The notes below the pieces were generated by a model that worked only from the letters and a program-made list of their open reading frames with translations, was not told where the DNA came from and did no database searches. Both the position numbers and the translations under genes were made by a program. From positions 150,120,998-150,184,997 of the forward strand of contig OY829326.1 of the NCBI GenBank assembly GCA_963691655.1: 64,000 nucleotides of DNA, read 5' to 3'. Of the stretch, positions 35,607-46,880 are shown piece after piece. Positions within the stretch are counted from its first letter, which is position 1. Each line of letters begins with the position of its first letter. This DNA is from Toxonevra muliebris (taxonomy: Eukaryota > Arthropoda > Insecta > Diptera > Pallopteridae).

Positions 35607-37689
35607 TGTACCATTCTGATGATGAGATTCGATTGGCTTAGAAGAACTTGGACGTGATAATCATGACTATTTGACTAATGATTTGCCCGATCCAGCTCAA
35701 TTCTCTTTTTGGACTCCTTTTTCCTCTTTCACCCACAAAATTGCTACTTGGAAATTGGGGCTCAAATTGACCTAGTTTTTTTTAAAGCAATTGTATTGTT
35801 CGATTAATATTTGATACACCAAAAATCTTCACTATTTCCAAAAGTGGGCTTATGTGATATTAATTCTTATCGACTCATTTCGGTTTAGTTAACCAAAAAA
35901 ATACTTAACACCTTTCAAAACTGAGGCAGAAGTCTTCATGAAATTAAATATATGTGGTTCAAATATTAAACTATTATAATAAATGTAAAGCGCTTTGCAT
36001 TTGATAAACAAAATAATCTTTAAGATTTTTGTTCAATGTACAACTGAACCGCCATAACAAAAACCATTGCTTTTATTAGGCAAGCATGACATGTGTACAT
36101 ATTCCAAAACAAAGAAAAAAAGATCAAAGTAATTAAATGCTCTTACTTAAACGTAAATTTGCTTAACGTTTTTAGCATATTGTGCCTTTTTAAGCGGTCA
36201 TTCACTTTTGAGTTTAAAAAGACGCAAAACGTAAAGAAATGATTTGGTTAATTTGTATGCGAACCTAATAAACTGAAATTGGTTAGTGTTGACTTTAGTT
36301 TTAAAGCCTCATTTCGTTAAATTTGATGATGGGACAAAATTTAAATTTATTATTTCTTTTATATTTATTTCATTATTTTTTTTTTTTATTTCTTTTATTA
36401 TTTTTTTTTCTATTTGTTTCATTGTTTTTTTTTTCATTTCTTTTATCTTTGTTTCATTGCTTTTGTTTTTTATTTTTTGGGGGTTTTGGTTACACTTTTG
36501 ATGAAATTTATGGTCAAAATGATGAAAATCAAAATTTGACAAAAATAATTGGCTGACGTGATTTTTAAAACATGATAAAAGCGAATGTACAAAGTAGTAG
36601 AAATAATTTAAGGTAAGTAAGAAAAAGATATATGGTGACATTAGTTTCGTTTTAATTTTAGCAAGAAAATAAATTAAAATATTATTTCTAATTTATGCAA
36701 AACATGTACAATTTTTGTACACTTTTCAAAATCTATAAATGTGTAAGCGAACATTTATAGTTTTTTTTTAATATATTTTGTAGAGATAAAACCAAATGTC
36801 ATAAATAGAAATAAGTTTACATGTTGTCATTGACCGCGAAAAGACAAGTGACATGAGACCTGTTTCAGAAACAAATACATTTAAACCTACGAATTTCATA
36901 CATATTTATATAACAAGTTTTAGCTTTAAAAATCTTAAGTTTTTTAAAACTTAATTAACATTTAACGTTATCTACATTTTATGGCAATCACCACACTACT
37001 ACAACTGCAGAAAACTGAATAAACATTCACTTATTAAAAATCTACTGAATCAACCAGATTTTTTGAGACTACAAAGATACCTACATATTTGTAGACACAA
37101 CGAAAACCAAAAAACTTTCACTTCAAAAATATGTTATATGTTAAAGTGAGACTTGAATTTTATATATGTATTTACCTACATCACTAGAGTATAAATAGAA
37201 ATTAAATGGGTTATGAAAAGTGCTTAAAAAATATCAGAATTAAAAACTTTTTTTATTTTTTTAGTAGTTTTTACACCACAAATTTTATTTCAATTTAAAG
37301 TCACGCTTTCAACCAATTACATTTATTGAATTCAAAAGAAAACCACACTCTAAAGTTTTAAGCAATCTATTTGAATTTATGGATACCCTATGCTGACTGA
37401 TTGGTAATAGAAACACCAAAATATTGAAGCTTAAGTGTAGGAATGCTTTAAAAATCAAAGATTCTCTTTTCAATCCTTTAATCTATTTAAAAATATATAA
37501 CGCTGCTCTCATCTGCGCTGGAACTCCAATAACAATTAAAGGCTGTCGCGAATCCAATGAGAGACTTCAACCTTTATAAAAATTTGTGAATGCTTTTAAA
37601 ATATTTCTCCATCCCAACTACTTACCAGTTACACTTCGACGACAATAAATCCGCTGTCGTCTTTTTGGAGAGCTTGATTCTTATGATTT
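35607..37689. other. Intergenic DNA with T-rich tract
   Basis: No gene. A T-rich tract of TTTTATTTC-like units at about 36350-36470 generates the Phe-rich frames there. The rest is AT-rich without recognisable features. Confidence 0.55.
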
Positions 37690-38340
37690 TTAATCTCTAT
37701 TTTTCTTTGAATTTTGGTTTGAATTTGCTCTAATTTGTTATCTGAGTTTCGGTATCTATAATTCTGATCTGAGTTTTGGTAAGAATTGGATTCAACTTTT
37801 GATCAGTATTTGTTCCAACTTTTAGTCTAGATATTTAGCATGAATATTGTACTTACTTTTGTAGTCTTGTTTTGTTGTAGTTTGTTCCGATTTTAGATCT
37901 GAGTTTTAATCTGAATACCTGAATTTTGGTCTTAAATTTTTTTGAGAGATTAATTGCAATGGTTTGATTTTTAGTATTATTTTAGATCTAATTTCTTTTC
38001 TGTATTTTGATTTGAATTTTGTTCTTTTTTTAGTCTGAGTTTCGGTTTGAATTTTGTTTAATTATGGTCCGAGTTTTGGAAAAAATTCAGTTTAAATTTG
38101 GTCAGATTTGGTCCAACTTTAGGTTTAATTTTTAATCTGAATTTGATTAGATTTTTGGCTTAAATATTAGTCTCAGTTTTGGTTAAAATTTGGTTTATTT
38201 CTTTGCCTGAATTTGTTCCGAATTTGGATCTGTATTTTGTATTGAGTTTTGGTCTAAGTAAAAATTTTGGTCTGAGTTTTGCTCAAAATTTGGCCTTATT
38301 TTTGGTATGACTTTTGGTTTGAAAAAAGATTTGAGATTTC
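37690..38340 (+). repeat. 12-bp-period TTTTGGTCTGA repeat, array 4
   Basis: About 650 bases of degenerate units such as GAGTTTTGGTCT and GAATTTTGGTTT, with the same consensus and orientation as arrays 1 and 2. Confidence 0.78.
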
Positions 38341-40055
38341 ATGAAAAAAAATTAACTTAATGGGTCAGTCTTTGTATTATTATTTAGAATACGTATGCCC
38401 CAAATTACTTATATATATTCAATGTTTAGTGCATTCTTTTAATTAAGCAAATCTGATTTAAATGGTATATTTTAATATTGGTCTATTGTTTTAAAAACTT
38501 CTTTTTTTTCCAATTGAATTTTTATAATGATTTTTATTTAGTGAAACTTAATCTGCTAAGGAACGATTGAAGGTTCTTTAAAACAGAACGTTCTGATAGA
38601 AACTTTTACCTGGGTACGATATTTTTTGAAACTATAGCTTTTTCAGGGTTTTATATAATATGCTCTATCCGAAAATGTATTAGGAATATAAAAATCTACT
38701 ACGTTTTCAGCAAAAATGAGTGAAACTAGAATTATGCCTCATGTCCACCTATATTTCTACTCGAACTAAGTATACCATATATTGACAGTGTATTGGAAAG
38801 AATCGTTTCAGGCAATCAAAAACTAGTTTCAAGTATTTAATTTAACTTGTAATGAAGGTGTAGCAACTCAGCACTTGAATATAAAGAAAAAAATACTCAC
38901 ACAAACATACATATGTATATTCAATAATGATCTGTCAAAATGACAGTTCAGTGAATGCTTGCTCAAATATTATTGGATTGTTCGGCGTGCTTAATAAATT
39001 ATAAGAAAAAATACTAAGCCAAGAAAAAATAATTATAAAAAAATAGCTCACGGGCAATCATGACAAACAGAAATTTTATGATATTGTTGCTGGTTTGTTT
39101 TATAATTTTCTACAATAAGGCAGACACGTTAATGCCATAATAGGGTTAAATGAGTTTTGCGATAGATTTTTTAAAATTTTTTAAAGTGAGACAAGCGGCG
39201 AATTAATGTGGTCTTATTTTTGCACAATTTGATTTTTGATTGCATTGTGTAATATTAATTTAATTGAAAATATTGAGCGTTCTAATTGACTAGAATATAG
39301 GTTATTCAAGAAACAGGTATTGGTACCAATCTATAGTTAAAATAAACTACTACACATATAAAGTGAATCCTCCTAGTCGATATTGCTTCATGTCATTAAA
39401 AATGTGGCAGCGTGTTTTATGAATCTATCTGAAATGTAAACTAAGACATTTACAGAACCATAGAAATCTTGAACTAACTTTTAGTTCAAATAAATTATTC
39501 AGTTGGCATTTTAAGATAACTAAGAACTTTAAAATTATGTGAACACTACAGTGTCTGACAAATTCAGTTAGGTAGTTTTGTGTTAGTCTGAATAGCCAAT
39601 TCCAGACTAATTTTAGTCGCTGTCAGCCTCGAATCCTCAGGCAGGATTGTGAAGTCAAAGAACGCATCCTACTCACAATCCCTAAAGACAAATAAATCAT
39701 CTCTCAATAAAAATTTAAACTCTCTTGCCATGTCTACCAGAACAACACTACGCTCTATAATTCAAACATTAATTCTGGGTTGTTGTATAGCTGCAAAAAC
39801 ATGATTGTTAACGGACGCTTTAACAAATAAACTCTAGGAGCTGATCAGCTTAAATGTAAGACGTATCATAAAATCTGGTGACCAAAATCAAAATCATGAC
39901 TTGGCAGAGACAAATGGGACTAACGAGGACGAGTTTTTGTAAATTTTTATACTGTTGTTCACTTGTGAGTAAAGCAAATGTTTATTTACCAGAGAAAAAG
40001 AAAAAATAAATTTTGTGGTTGATTATGGTGGTTTATCCACAGCAAAGCAACTGTG
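38341..40055. other. Intergenic DNA, no gene seen
   Basis: No coding region supported. Sequence from about 39580 onward is less AT-rich and may be retrotransposon-derived, but no motif was firm enough to call. Confidence 0.4.
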
Positions 40056-40059
40056 GTTC

Positions 40060-40240
40060 ACAATAGCGCAATAGCACTGTTTGAAAACAACTTCTTTACT
40101 AGGTCGGTATTAAATTCACCTCCTGGAGTCGTCGGGCTAACGGCCGAGCAATCGGTTAAGTTTTCTAGGTATTTCCTTCCCAGAAACCTATGTCTTTTCC
40201 TTGCCAAAGCTGAGCATTCACAAATAAATAGGTAAGTAAT
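40060..40240 (-). pseudogene. Jockey-like non-LTR C-terminal fragment
   Basis: The minus strand reads FICECSALARKRHRFLGRKY then LENLTDCSAV, the C-x-C tail and following basic segment that close the ORF2 of jockey-type elements. It is the same motif as the HFICECSTF of the remnant at 13590. No upstream RNase H was found next to it. Confidence 0.6.
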
Positions 40241-40599
40241 ACAGTATATTAATTATTTCCAACTCCGATTAGCCAGTTGAAGATAGTGCAAGTATGTGTT
40301 AATCTGGGCGACTCCCAGTGGCACTGGAACCGATATCGCTAAGGATTCTTATTACCTTCAATGCTCTTAGAGCCTGAAACTCAGATGAGAATGATGCCAT
40401 ACTGCTTCAGCTCGATCAGTACCGCTCTGCACTCCTTAAATATAAAACTTTTTCCTTTCCATTCTCCATTTGTAGGAAATCTTACCTTGAAAGCGCTTTT
40501 GAAGCTGAAGGTCTGAAGCCTTTTGAGGTATATGATGTTATCCGTTCTTCCCCAGGCAAAGAAATTTTACATTGTACTTAGAACTGCATAGTTGGCATA

Positions 40600-40930
40600 G
40601 GTTCTACGAACAATTTGCAAGTATTAAAGATTTTCTCATTTCGGTACCGCACTTCATTCACTGTTCGAGTAACCTGATTTCGTTTGCGCAATCCATGTTT
40701 CTAAGTCTCGTCTGGCAGATGGATCACAAATTCTCGATTGGATTGAAGCCCGGAAAATTGCCAAGTCAATCCAATTTTCTCATTTCGGTACCACACTTCA
40801 TTCACTGTTCGAGTAACCTGATTTCGTTTACGCAATCCATGTTTCTAAGTCTTTTTCTGGCAGATGGATCACGAATTCTCGATTGGATTGAAGCTCGGAA
40901 AATTGCCAGGTCAATCCAAGAGAGTTTATC
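40600..40930 (-). pseudogene. Tc1-like transposase C-terminal fragment, duplicated
   Basis: The minus strand reads PGNFPSFNPIEN, then SICQ and RLRNMDCANEIRLLEQ in pieces. This is the third catalytic motif and downstream helix of Tc1-like transposases (usual form SPDLNPIENLW). The tryptophan codon after IEN-S/L has become TGA. The piece occurs twice in tandem. The plus-strand 152-codon frame at 40572 is a shadow of this fragment. Confidence 0.6.
40631..40919. repeat. Tandem duplication of about 144 bp
   Basis: 40631-40774 and 40775-40919 are direct repeats starting TTTTCTCATTTCGGTACC, differing by a few substitutions and one inserted base (CTAAGTCTCGTCTGG against CTAAGTCTTTTTCTGG). The junction is exact, without spacer. 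The low divergence suggests the duplication is younger than the decay of the underlying Tc1-like fragment. Confidence 0.92.
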
Positions 40931-41199
40931 GGCTGTCTCCACTTTGTTCACTAGTCCGGTGATGAGCAACTTTCAATATCTCACATTCAGCAGTCATACA
41001 AACACCCTAAGAAACAACAATGACATTTAAATTTTGCAAGATCGAATGCTCTCTGAACTCTCAAAGATAAATTTGGAAAGCTCGATTTTTTTACAAGATC
41101 TGGCACCCTGTCATTCATCCAAGATTGTGGAAATATTTTTCGCTGATTAGCTTGGTGATTCGCTGATTCTCAATCCAATGAGAATTTGTGGCATATATA

Positions 41200-42493
41200 A
41201 AGCGCGGTTCACGCAAAATTGGCACGCAGGAAAGTTGCTGTATCTTTTTAACCAGAACACTCAGAATAACAAATACTGCATTAAATGATAAGTTTAATAT
41301 TGTGTTTTAATACTTTAATATTAAAAAATTTAAATTTCTTTGTTGTGCAAAAAGTTCCGGGTATTCCTTTTAATAGACCCCATTAACCTTTGAATATTCG
41401 CTCAGGATACTTTTGCGGCTATATGGTTCCATTTTAGTAACATTAAATTCACATTTTTGACAATACTTGCATTTTTCTTCAACTTATATTTTGTAATAGC
41501 CCAGTATTTTTCGATCGGTCGAGGCTGGGCGCAATTGGGTGGATTCATATATTTGGGCACTACATCTACTTTATTTGTCTGATACCAATTCATGGTTTTC
41601 TTAGAGTAGTGGCAACTGGCTAAATCAGGCCAAAACTTCACTGGCGACTGGCGAATGGTGGTGACGAACAAATGGCAATAGTTGTTTCGAAAGGCACTCT
41701 TTGATGTAAATATCAGACGTCATAGAAGAGGATGTCACAAATGTCCTGGATTTGAGACCACAGCTGCAAATAGCCTGCCACACCATTGCTTTCTTTGCAA
41801 ATTTATCCACTTTTATGTACTTGAATTTTGAGGGTACATTACCACAATTCGTTGCCATATAAAATTTTTGACCTGGAAGCTGTTTAAGATTTTAAGATCA
41901 AATTTTACGTATGATTCGTCATCCACAATAATGCATCCATTGAATTTGGTCAAAACATTATTATAAAGAAGACGAGCACGTTTTTTGGCCAGCAAATTCA
42001 GTTTGTCTATTTTATTTGGATATTTTATAGCACGATAGCACTTTAGCCCAGCTTTTATGCGTATTCGTCTAGCAGTACTTTCTGTATTGAATTTTGTGGC
42101 ACGATCGCTATCCGATAGTCCGGGATTGCTTTTGATGGACCTCAAGATCTTTGCCTTTAATTTCAGGTTGGTGGTTCCCGTTTTGTTCACAACTTTTTTA
42201 GCTCTTTCAACACTAAGAGTTTCTTTATATCGTTCTTTTGGAGATATTTAACACTTTCGCAATCTTTGAACCAGACCACGACGGATTTTCAATAAATTTG
42301 TTCACAATCAATTTTCTATTTGCAGCTTCCATTGTGCACACAATCACCAACTTGCGATCAATTAATATGAAAAATTTATCAACTAACGGTAACGGTATTG
42401 TAAAAATATCCCAGTAAAAAATTTGTTGTTCTTATGACTAGGGGCGACGTGGTGACCACAACAAAGAGTGCCAATTTGGCGTGAACCGCGCTT
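41200..42493 (-). mobile_element. Tc1/mariner DD37E element, family 2 copy C
   Basis: TA duplications at 41198-41199 and 42494-42495 flank inverted termini AAGCGCGGTTCACGCAAAAT on the left and ATTTGGCGTGAACCGCGCTT on the right. About 1.29 kb. It is inserted into the Tc1-like remnant and is nearly identical over most of its length to the copy at 49060-50313. Confidence 0.93.
41330..42332 (-). pseudogene. DD37E transposase, family 2 copy C, broken
   Basis: Begins MEAANRKLIVNKFIENPSWS with a helix-turn-helix segment SKIAKVLNISKRTI. It continues as VVNKTGTTNLKLKAKILRSI, GCIIVDDESYVKFDL (first Asp), FWPDLASCHYSKK (second Asp) and RPIEKYWAI (Glu). There are 37 residues between second Asp and Glu. 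It ends NFLHNKEI or close to it. A frameshift after KRTI, a gap in the HTH-linker part and a small duplication (CTGGCGACTGGCGA) near 41645 destroy the frame. Confidence 0.88.
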
Positions 42494-42716
42494 TACAATG
42501 CAAGACTTAGCAAGATGGATTAAACAAAATCAAGGTTATCGATTCTTGAACGAAGCGTGGTAACGTGATGAGACTCTGTATAACACCAGCAAATTTTTAA
42601 AAGAATCCATGCCAAAACGTTTTCAGATAATGGTAGAAACCAAGGGTGGACACACTAAGCAATAATTATTCCGATATGTTACTGATTTTATTTTTTTATG
42701 AATTAAACACTTTTTT

Positions 42717-43029
42717 GACGACCTCGATAGCCTAGTGGATAGTGCACTAGACTTTCATCTGGGAGGTTCGGGTTCGATTCCCGTCTTCGTCTGGTGGTTA
42801 ATTTTCATTACTTTCTTATATTCACTATCAATATGAAGTGTATGAGAATTATAAGATAGTGTACAAGTACACACATTGGTTGGTAATGGCAAAACCACCA
42901 AGCCGATAAAAAATTGCCACACCGCCGTTCGGAATCGGCGTTAAACTGTAGGTCCAACTATGTGGTATCACAATGGGCCGTTCAGGCCTAAGTGTGTCTC
43001 TCGACAGCCACTCCAACCTAACCTAACCT
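42717..43029 (+). repeat. tRNA-headed SINE, copy 2, complete with TSD
   Basis: Flanked by the 12-bp direct repeat AAACACTTTTTT (42705-42716 and 43030-43041), the mark of LINE-mediated insertion. The head has the A box TAGCCTAGTGG and the B box GGTTCGATTCC with a paired T arm. The body matches copy 1 at 8230. The core GCCGTTCGGAATCGGCGTTA begins at 42924 and is followed by AACTGTAGGTCC. The 3' end is three AACCT/CCTAA units. Confidence 0.92.
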
Positions 43030-43139
43030 AAACACTTTTTTTTAAAAAAAATTTGTTTTTTTCACATTAATTTGCACAAGGGTGTAATACTTATATAATA
43101 ATAAATCAACATAAGTTGCAACTTCAGTACGGGAAGCAA

Positions 43140-43690
43140 AGGTGCAGCTATCGTAAAAGTCGAATCATTTAAATACCTTCAAGGTATAATCTTCACTGAT
43201 GGAAGAGTTGCTGATGATTTTCGAAATAGAACATGCAGTCTCTCAGAACTTACCAAAAATTCGAAATTCATCAGTAATATCCATTCATAAGAATATAAGA
43301 TTCTTTAATGCGGACATCAAGATATGTTTAAACAGGTGTTCATCAATGAATTAACTGGTCAAGATCTAATGGCCAGAAACTAACGCTATGCAGACCTGTG
43401 CGTGAAGTGCAAGCAAACGCCAATAACCGTTGAGATAATAAAAAGTGTACTAGACAAACACTCGAGTAGAATTCACCAGGTAGCATAAAACACAGAAGAT
43501 CTAAAAACACCTGGAAGTGTACTATCTAAAAAGAAATTCAAGCTAAAATCTTTACTAGAGACCGATACCGATGGGAACAATTTGCTAAAGGCCTATCCCT
43601 GTCAAGGAGAGGTAAAGGCCAAATTTACCATTTATAAACAGATGCAAAAAGCTTGCGCCATAATAATTGTCTGTACTCTAGGGTTAATCA
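43140..43690 (+). pseudogene. Decayed non-LTR reverse transcriptase C-terminal region
   Basis: The plus-strand frame reads VESFKYLQGIIFTDGRVADD then FRNRTCSLSEL, matching the 'vesFKYLGsxixxdgxxxxDixxRixxA' segment after the LINE polymerase domain. About 300 bases on, HRRSKNTWKCT and RDRYRWEQFAKGL match the 'GRPkxTWrrxi ... dRxrWrxfv.GL' tail of RTE/L1-like elements. Stops separate the parts. Clade not resolved. Confidence 0.6.
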
Positions 43691-45267
43691 AACATTTCTT
43701 CAAGAAAACCAAATACCTACCATATAAAATATCTTTAACCTAAATGCACTTACAAATTACTCAACACATCAACTCTTTGAGTGAAGTCAACATAAGATTT
43801 CTACTCAACTCATGTGTATGTATTTTAGAGTTTGGTAAAAAATCCTTGCAGTACAATTTATCTCAAATTCTTAACGAACGAAAATCAAAATCCAAAAGAA
43901 AATCCAAATCATAGCAAATTTGAGTTTTTTTGTTTCTATAGTAAATTTAGTCGTAAAATTTCCAAAAGCGCATTTAAATTTATGCCAGTTTCATGTGTGA
44001 TTTTCTTTCATTCTTTTGTTCATTGAGCATCATCCCTCATTTCATTTGTGGACTCTGCGATGCTACACTCAGTAGCTTCTAGAACAGCAGCATCTTGAAA
44101 ATATGACGTTGTTGAAATAAGGAAGAAGTAACAAATAAAATGCGACGAAATAAGTATGTGGTACGAGTGAGAGGATAAAATAAATAACACCCTCACAAAA
44201 TGCGTTTCAATTTACCTATGATAAAAAGCAGAAGAAACGAAAACATATGAGCTAAAATTCTTTACTTCAAAAACATCCGTAAAAGAAGAAAATACCAAAA
44301 ATAGCGTCGCATTTTGTGTTGTACCATTAAAATGCTAAGCATTAAAACACACAGACATACGTAAACAAGAGGATAGTAGAGCATAAGGGGCGACAGCATA
44401 AGTGGGTGCGCCTTTTTGAAAATTCTTGTTAATGCATTAAACATTTTCTGTTTTTATTTTCTTTAAAAAAATTCTAAATTATGTTTTATCTATTTTTAAT
44501 GTTTATTTTTTGAAGAAAATGCTACAAATTTCTATGTATCTATGCATATATTAATGTACGTGCAGTCAGACACACGTTCTCAACTTCTCGTTCTTCGTGA
44601 AGTTACTGGTAATGACCTTGAATATGAGCCTAGCAGACAAGAAAAAGGAAAATGCGTGTGTAGGGAAAAGCATATAGTGTAAGCATGAAGATAGATAGAT
44701 ATGCATCTAATGCACACTGCTTGGCAGTGAAATTTATTTATATATACACAAGCATTTGTTTTCATTTATGTTGCATGAGGGAAATGGAAATACTTCTAGC
44801 AAAATTTTAGTTTAAAAATGGGGGGAAGTATTATAATTATAATTTTACTTTTCTCAAATACAATGAAGTAGAAACTTGTTCAGAACAAAATATGAAATTT
44901 AATTTAAAGATTTACCCTTAAAATTGAAAAGAACTGCAAATGAACCATGACCGCCAAATGTCAACCACAAAACTACATTAGAAAGAAAACGCTGACATCA
45001 AAGCTAGTATTAATTCCCAGATACATAAGAAGAGTTTCTAAAAACACACAATCATAAGTAGATGTATTGTGTTTCTATACTAAATAATCATTTTAGATAA
45101 CAAAAATAAGATCTCTGAATACTACCAAAATTATTGAATTTTTATGTTTTCAAATTTCGATAGTCTAAACATTTAATTTTTTCAGCTGTAGCTGTAGTAG
45201 GTACGAGTATCTCAGACTTGTTACCTGACGTTTTGGTAATTTTTCATCCTACTTTCTTCAAAAGTCT
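43691..45267. other. Intergenic DNA, no gene seen
   Basis: No supported coding region; the 60-64 codon frames at 43832, 44262 and 44580 have no domain. Confidence 0.5.
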
Positions 45268-45275
45268 GTCATGAC

Positions 45276-45801
45276 TAACGCTCGTTTCTATACAGTTTTT
45301 CGCGGTAGTATACCGTTTTTTCAACTCCAAAACCGCATACCGCCGTTTTTACCAAAATACCGCGTTTATACTAAGAAAAAACTATAAAATTTTTGAACGC
45401 TAGGAAATTAAAATTTATCAGTCGCAATGCAAAACGTCTAAGGGGACAATGGCAACTCGTTGCGAGTATACTTTTGAAAGAAGTGGAAACATTAAAGGCG
45501 ATTCTAATCGTCAAATGTAACTTGAAATAAGCATGCGTTGATTTCTATAAATACCTCTTAGCAAAGCCGGCTTTGTCAAATTTCTTCCATGCACAAATTC
45601 AATACAACTACAAAAGGAGATATGAAAATGGAGAACGAAGACGATTTAGATGATAGATAAATTGTTAATTTTCATTGTTAATTTTCATTGAAGAAAATTC
45701 ATACCGCGAAATATACAGTTTTTTTCAAACCGATACACAGTTCTTTTAAAATTTTTGGTAGAAATATACAGTTTTTGGTCCGAAAAAAGATACGAGCGTT
45801 A
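45276..45801. mobile_element. hAT-type MITE with 8-bp TSD
   Basis: The termini TAACGCTCGT and ACGAGCGTTA are exact inverted repeats. The flanks are GTCATGAC (45268-45275) and GTAATGAC (45802-45809), an 8-bp target duplication with one mismatch. CTATACAGTTTTT-like and ATATACAGTTTTT motifs repeat inside both ends, and ACCGC motifs cluster in the left half. It has no open frame and is 526 bp. Confidence 0.78.
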
Positions 45802-45945
45802 GTAATGACGGAAATAGTACTCAGAAACAAAAACCAAAATTTTTAACCCAAATCGGGATTCATGAAATGTTTCAGGATAATTCTAAGTTGTTGATAATGA
45901 AACTGTGGACTTTTGAAATACCGTTAAAAAAAAGTTGTATATTTC

Positions 45946-46267
45946 CGGGTCGCCGTAGCCTAGTAGTTAATGTGTTTGACTGCTACGCAGAGGTGCCCGG
46001 GTTCGTATCTCGGCACGCTCAAAAATACAAAAATTGAAAATAATAGTTTTTCTACACAGCACCACCTCTTGGCTGGCAAGGGCAAATCTCCAAGAGTAAA
46101 AAAATGCCTCTAAGAAGCTTTTCACTTCGCCGTTCGGATTCGGCATAAAACTGTAGGTGCCTTCCATTCGTGTATAAATATAACTCACACAACATGAATG
46201 GATGCGAAAAGCTCGGCCTTGGCCCTCCAGGGGCTGTTGTGCAATAATAGTAGTAGTAATAGTATAC
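45946..46267 (+). repeat. tRNA-headed SINE, second family
   Basis: The head GTCGCCGTAGCCTAGTAGTT contains an A box, and GGGTTCGTATC is a B box within a CCCGG..CTCGG arm. The body differs from the 8230/42717 family except for the core GCCGTTCGGATTCGGCATAA followed by AACTGTAGGTGCC (46129-46161). The 3' end is (TAG)n. ATATTTC at 45939-45945 and 46268-46274 may be a 7-bp duplication. Frames at 45967-46369 are shadows. Confidence 0.75.
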
Positions 46268-46439
46268 ATATTTCGGGAGGAAAAACTGTTTTTTTTTTTT
46301 AATAATACAATCAACACACAGAGATATAGCCCCTATAAATCCAAAACATTGTGTTGATTGCGAAAGCAAGATAGGTTAATGAGAGGAGGAAAGATCAGAG
46401 CAATCAGGAAAATTATTTGCTGGGAGTCTGTATCATAAT

Positions 46440-46875
46440 CGCACGGTGCGACAGGGGAAAGAGCTATCTCTGTAATGCGTGGATCGTTGGAATACCGTAT
46501 CCATGTGGAATACGTGTTCCATTTCCAGTTCGTGTTGATCTGAAGAACATATGAACTGCTGGAATCAAATTGCGCATTTCCACAGAATATCTACCATGAA
46601 AATAGCGGTCGAATAGAGTCAAGCAGGCCGACGATGTTCCAAGGATTGAATAGATTTGGAAACTCTACTGTCTCCCATTAGCTTTATGGCTCGATGTTGA
46701 ATATGTTTCAGGTGCTCCAGTTGGGCTCGTGAAGGTCTTGCTCATATATGCGAATTATACTCTATTTTCAGATGGATATAGGTAGTGTAAAACATGCGGA
46801 GATCAGTCGGAGTGAAGTATTTCTTAAATCGCTTTATAAAGTCAAGACACTTGGCTGTTTCATTCGCCACGTCAA
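46440..46875 (-). pseudogene. Decayed CR1/L2-like reverse transcriptase tail
   Basis: The minus strand reads FIKRFKKYFTPTDLRMFYTT, YIHLKIEYNSHI, LEHLKHIQHRAIKLMGDSRV, SIQSLEHRRPACLTLFDRYF and HGRYSVEMRNLIP. The order matches the LINE (CR1/L2/jockey type) post-polymerase segment usually read as 'lyxxyVRPxLEYxSxvW.p' then 'ie.vQrrxxkli' then 'pLexRR....Lxlfyk'. A stop replaces the Trp after HI, and other stops occur. Confidence 0.65.
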
Positions 46876-46880
46876 AAATA

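Larger units (their letters stand above)
41028..42680 (+). pseudogene. Tc1-like transposase remnant split by a DD37E insertion
   Basis: Before the insertion, 41028-41197 reads ILQDRMLSELSKINLESSIF, then LQDLAPCHSSKIVEIFFAD (second catalytic Asp) and LNPMRICGIYK (degraded LNPIENLWGI). After it, 42496-42680 continues with RWIKQN, then SMPKRFQIMVETKGGHTKQ, the usual Tc1 C-terminus. The two halves therefore belong to one older element, split at the TA at 41198-41199. Stops and substitutions show it was dead. Confidence 0.7.

Noticed and set aside
36286..36641. Phe-rich and Lys-rich frames on both strands
   Set aside because: T-rich low-complexity tract; no codon or domain signal.
40572..41030. 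152-codon plus-strand frame with internal repeat
   Set aside because: The meaningful reading is on the minus strand (Tc1-like NPIEN motif); the plus frame is a shadow kept open by the tandem duplication.
43017..43031. Interstitial telomere repeat
   Set aside because: The three CCTAA units are the tail of a SINE bounded by a target duplication, so no telomeric origin is needed.
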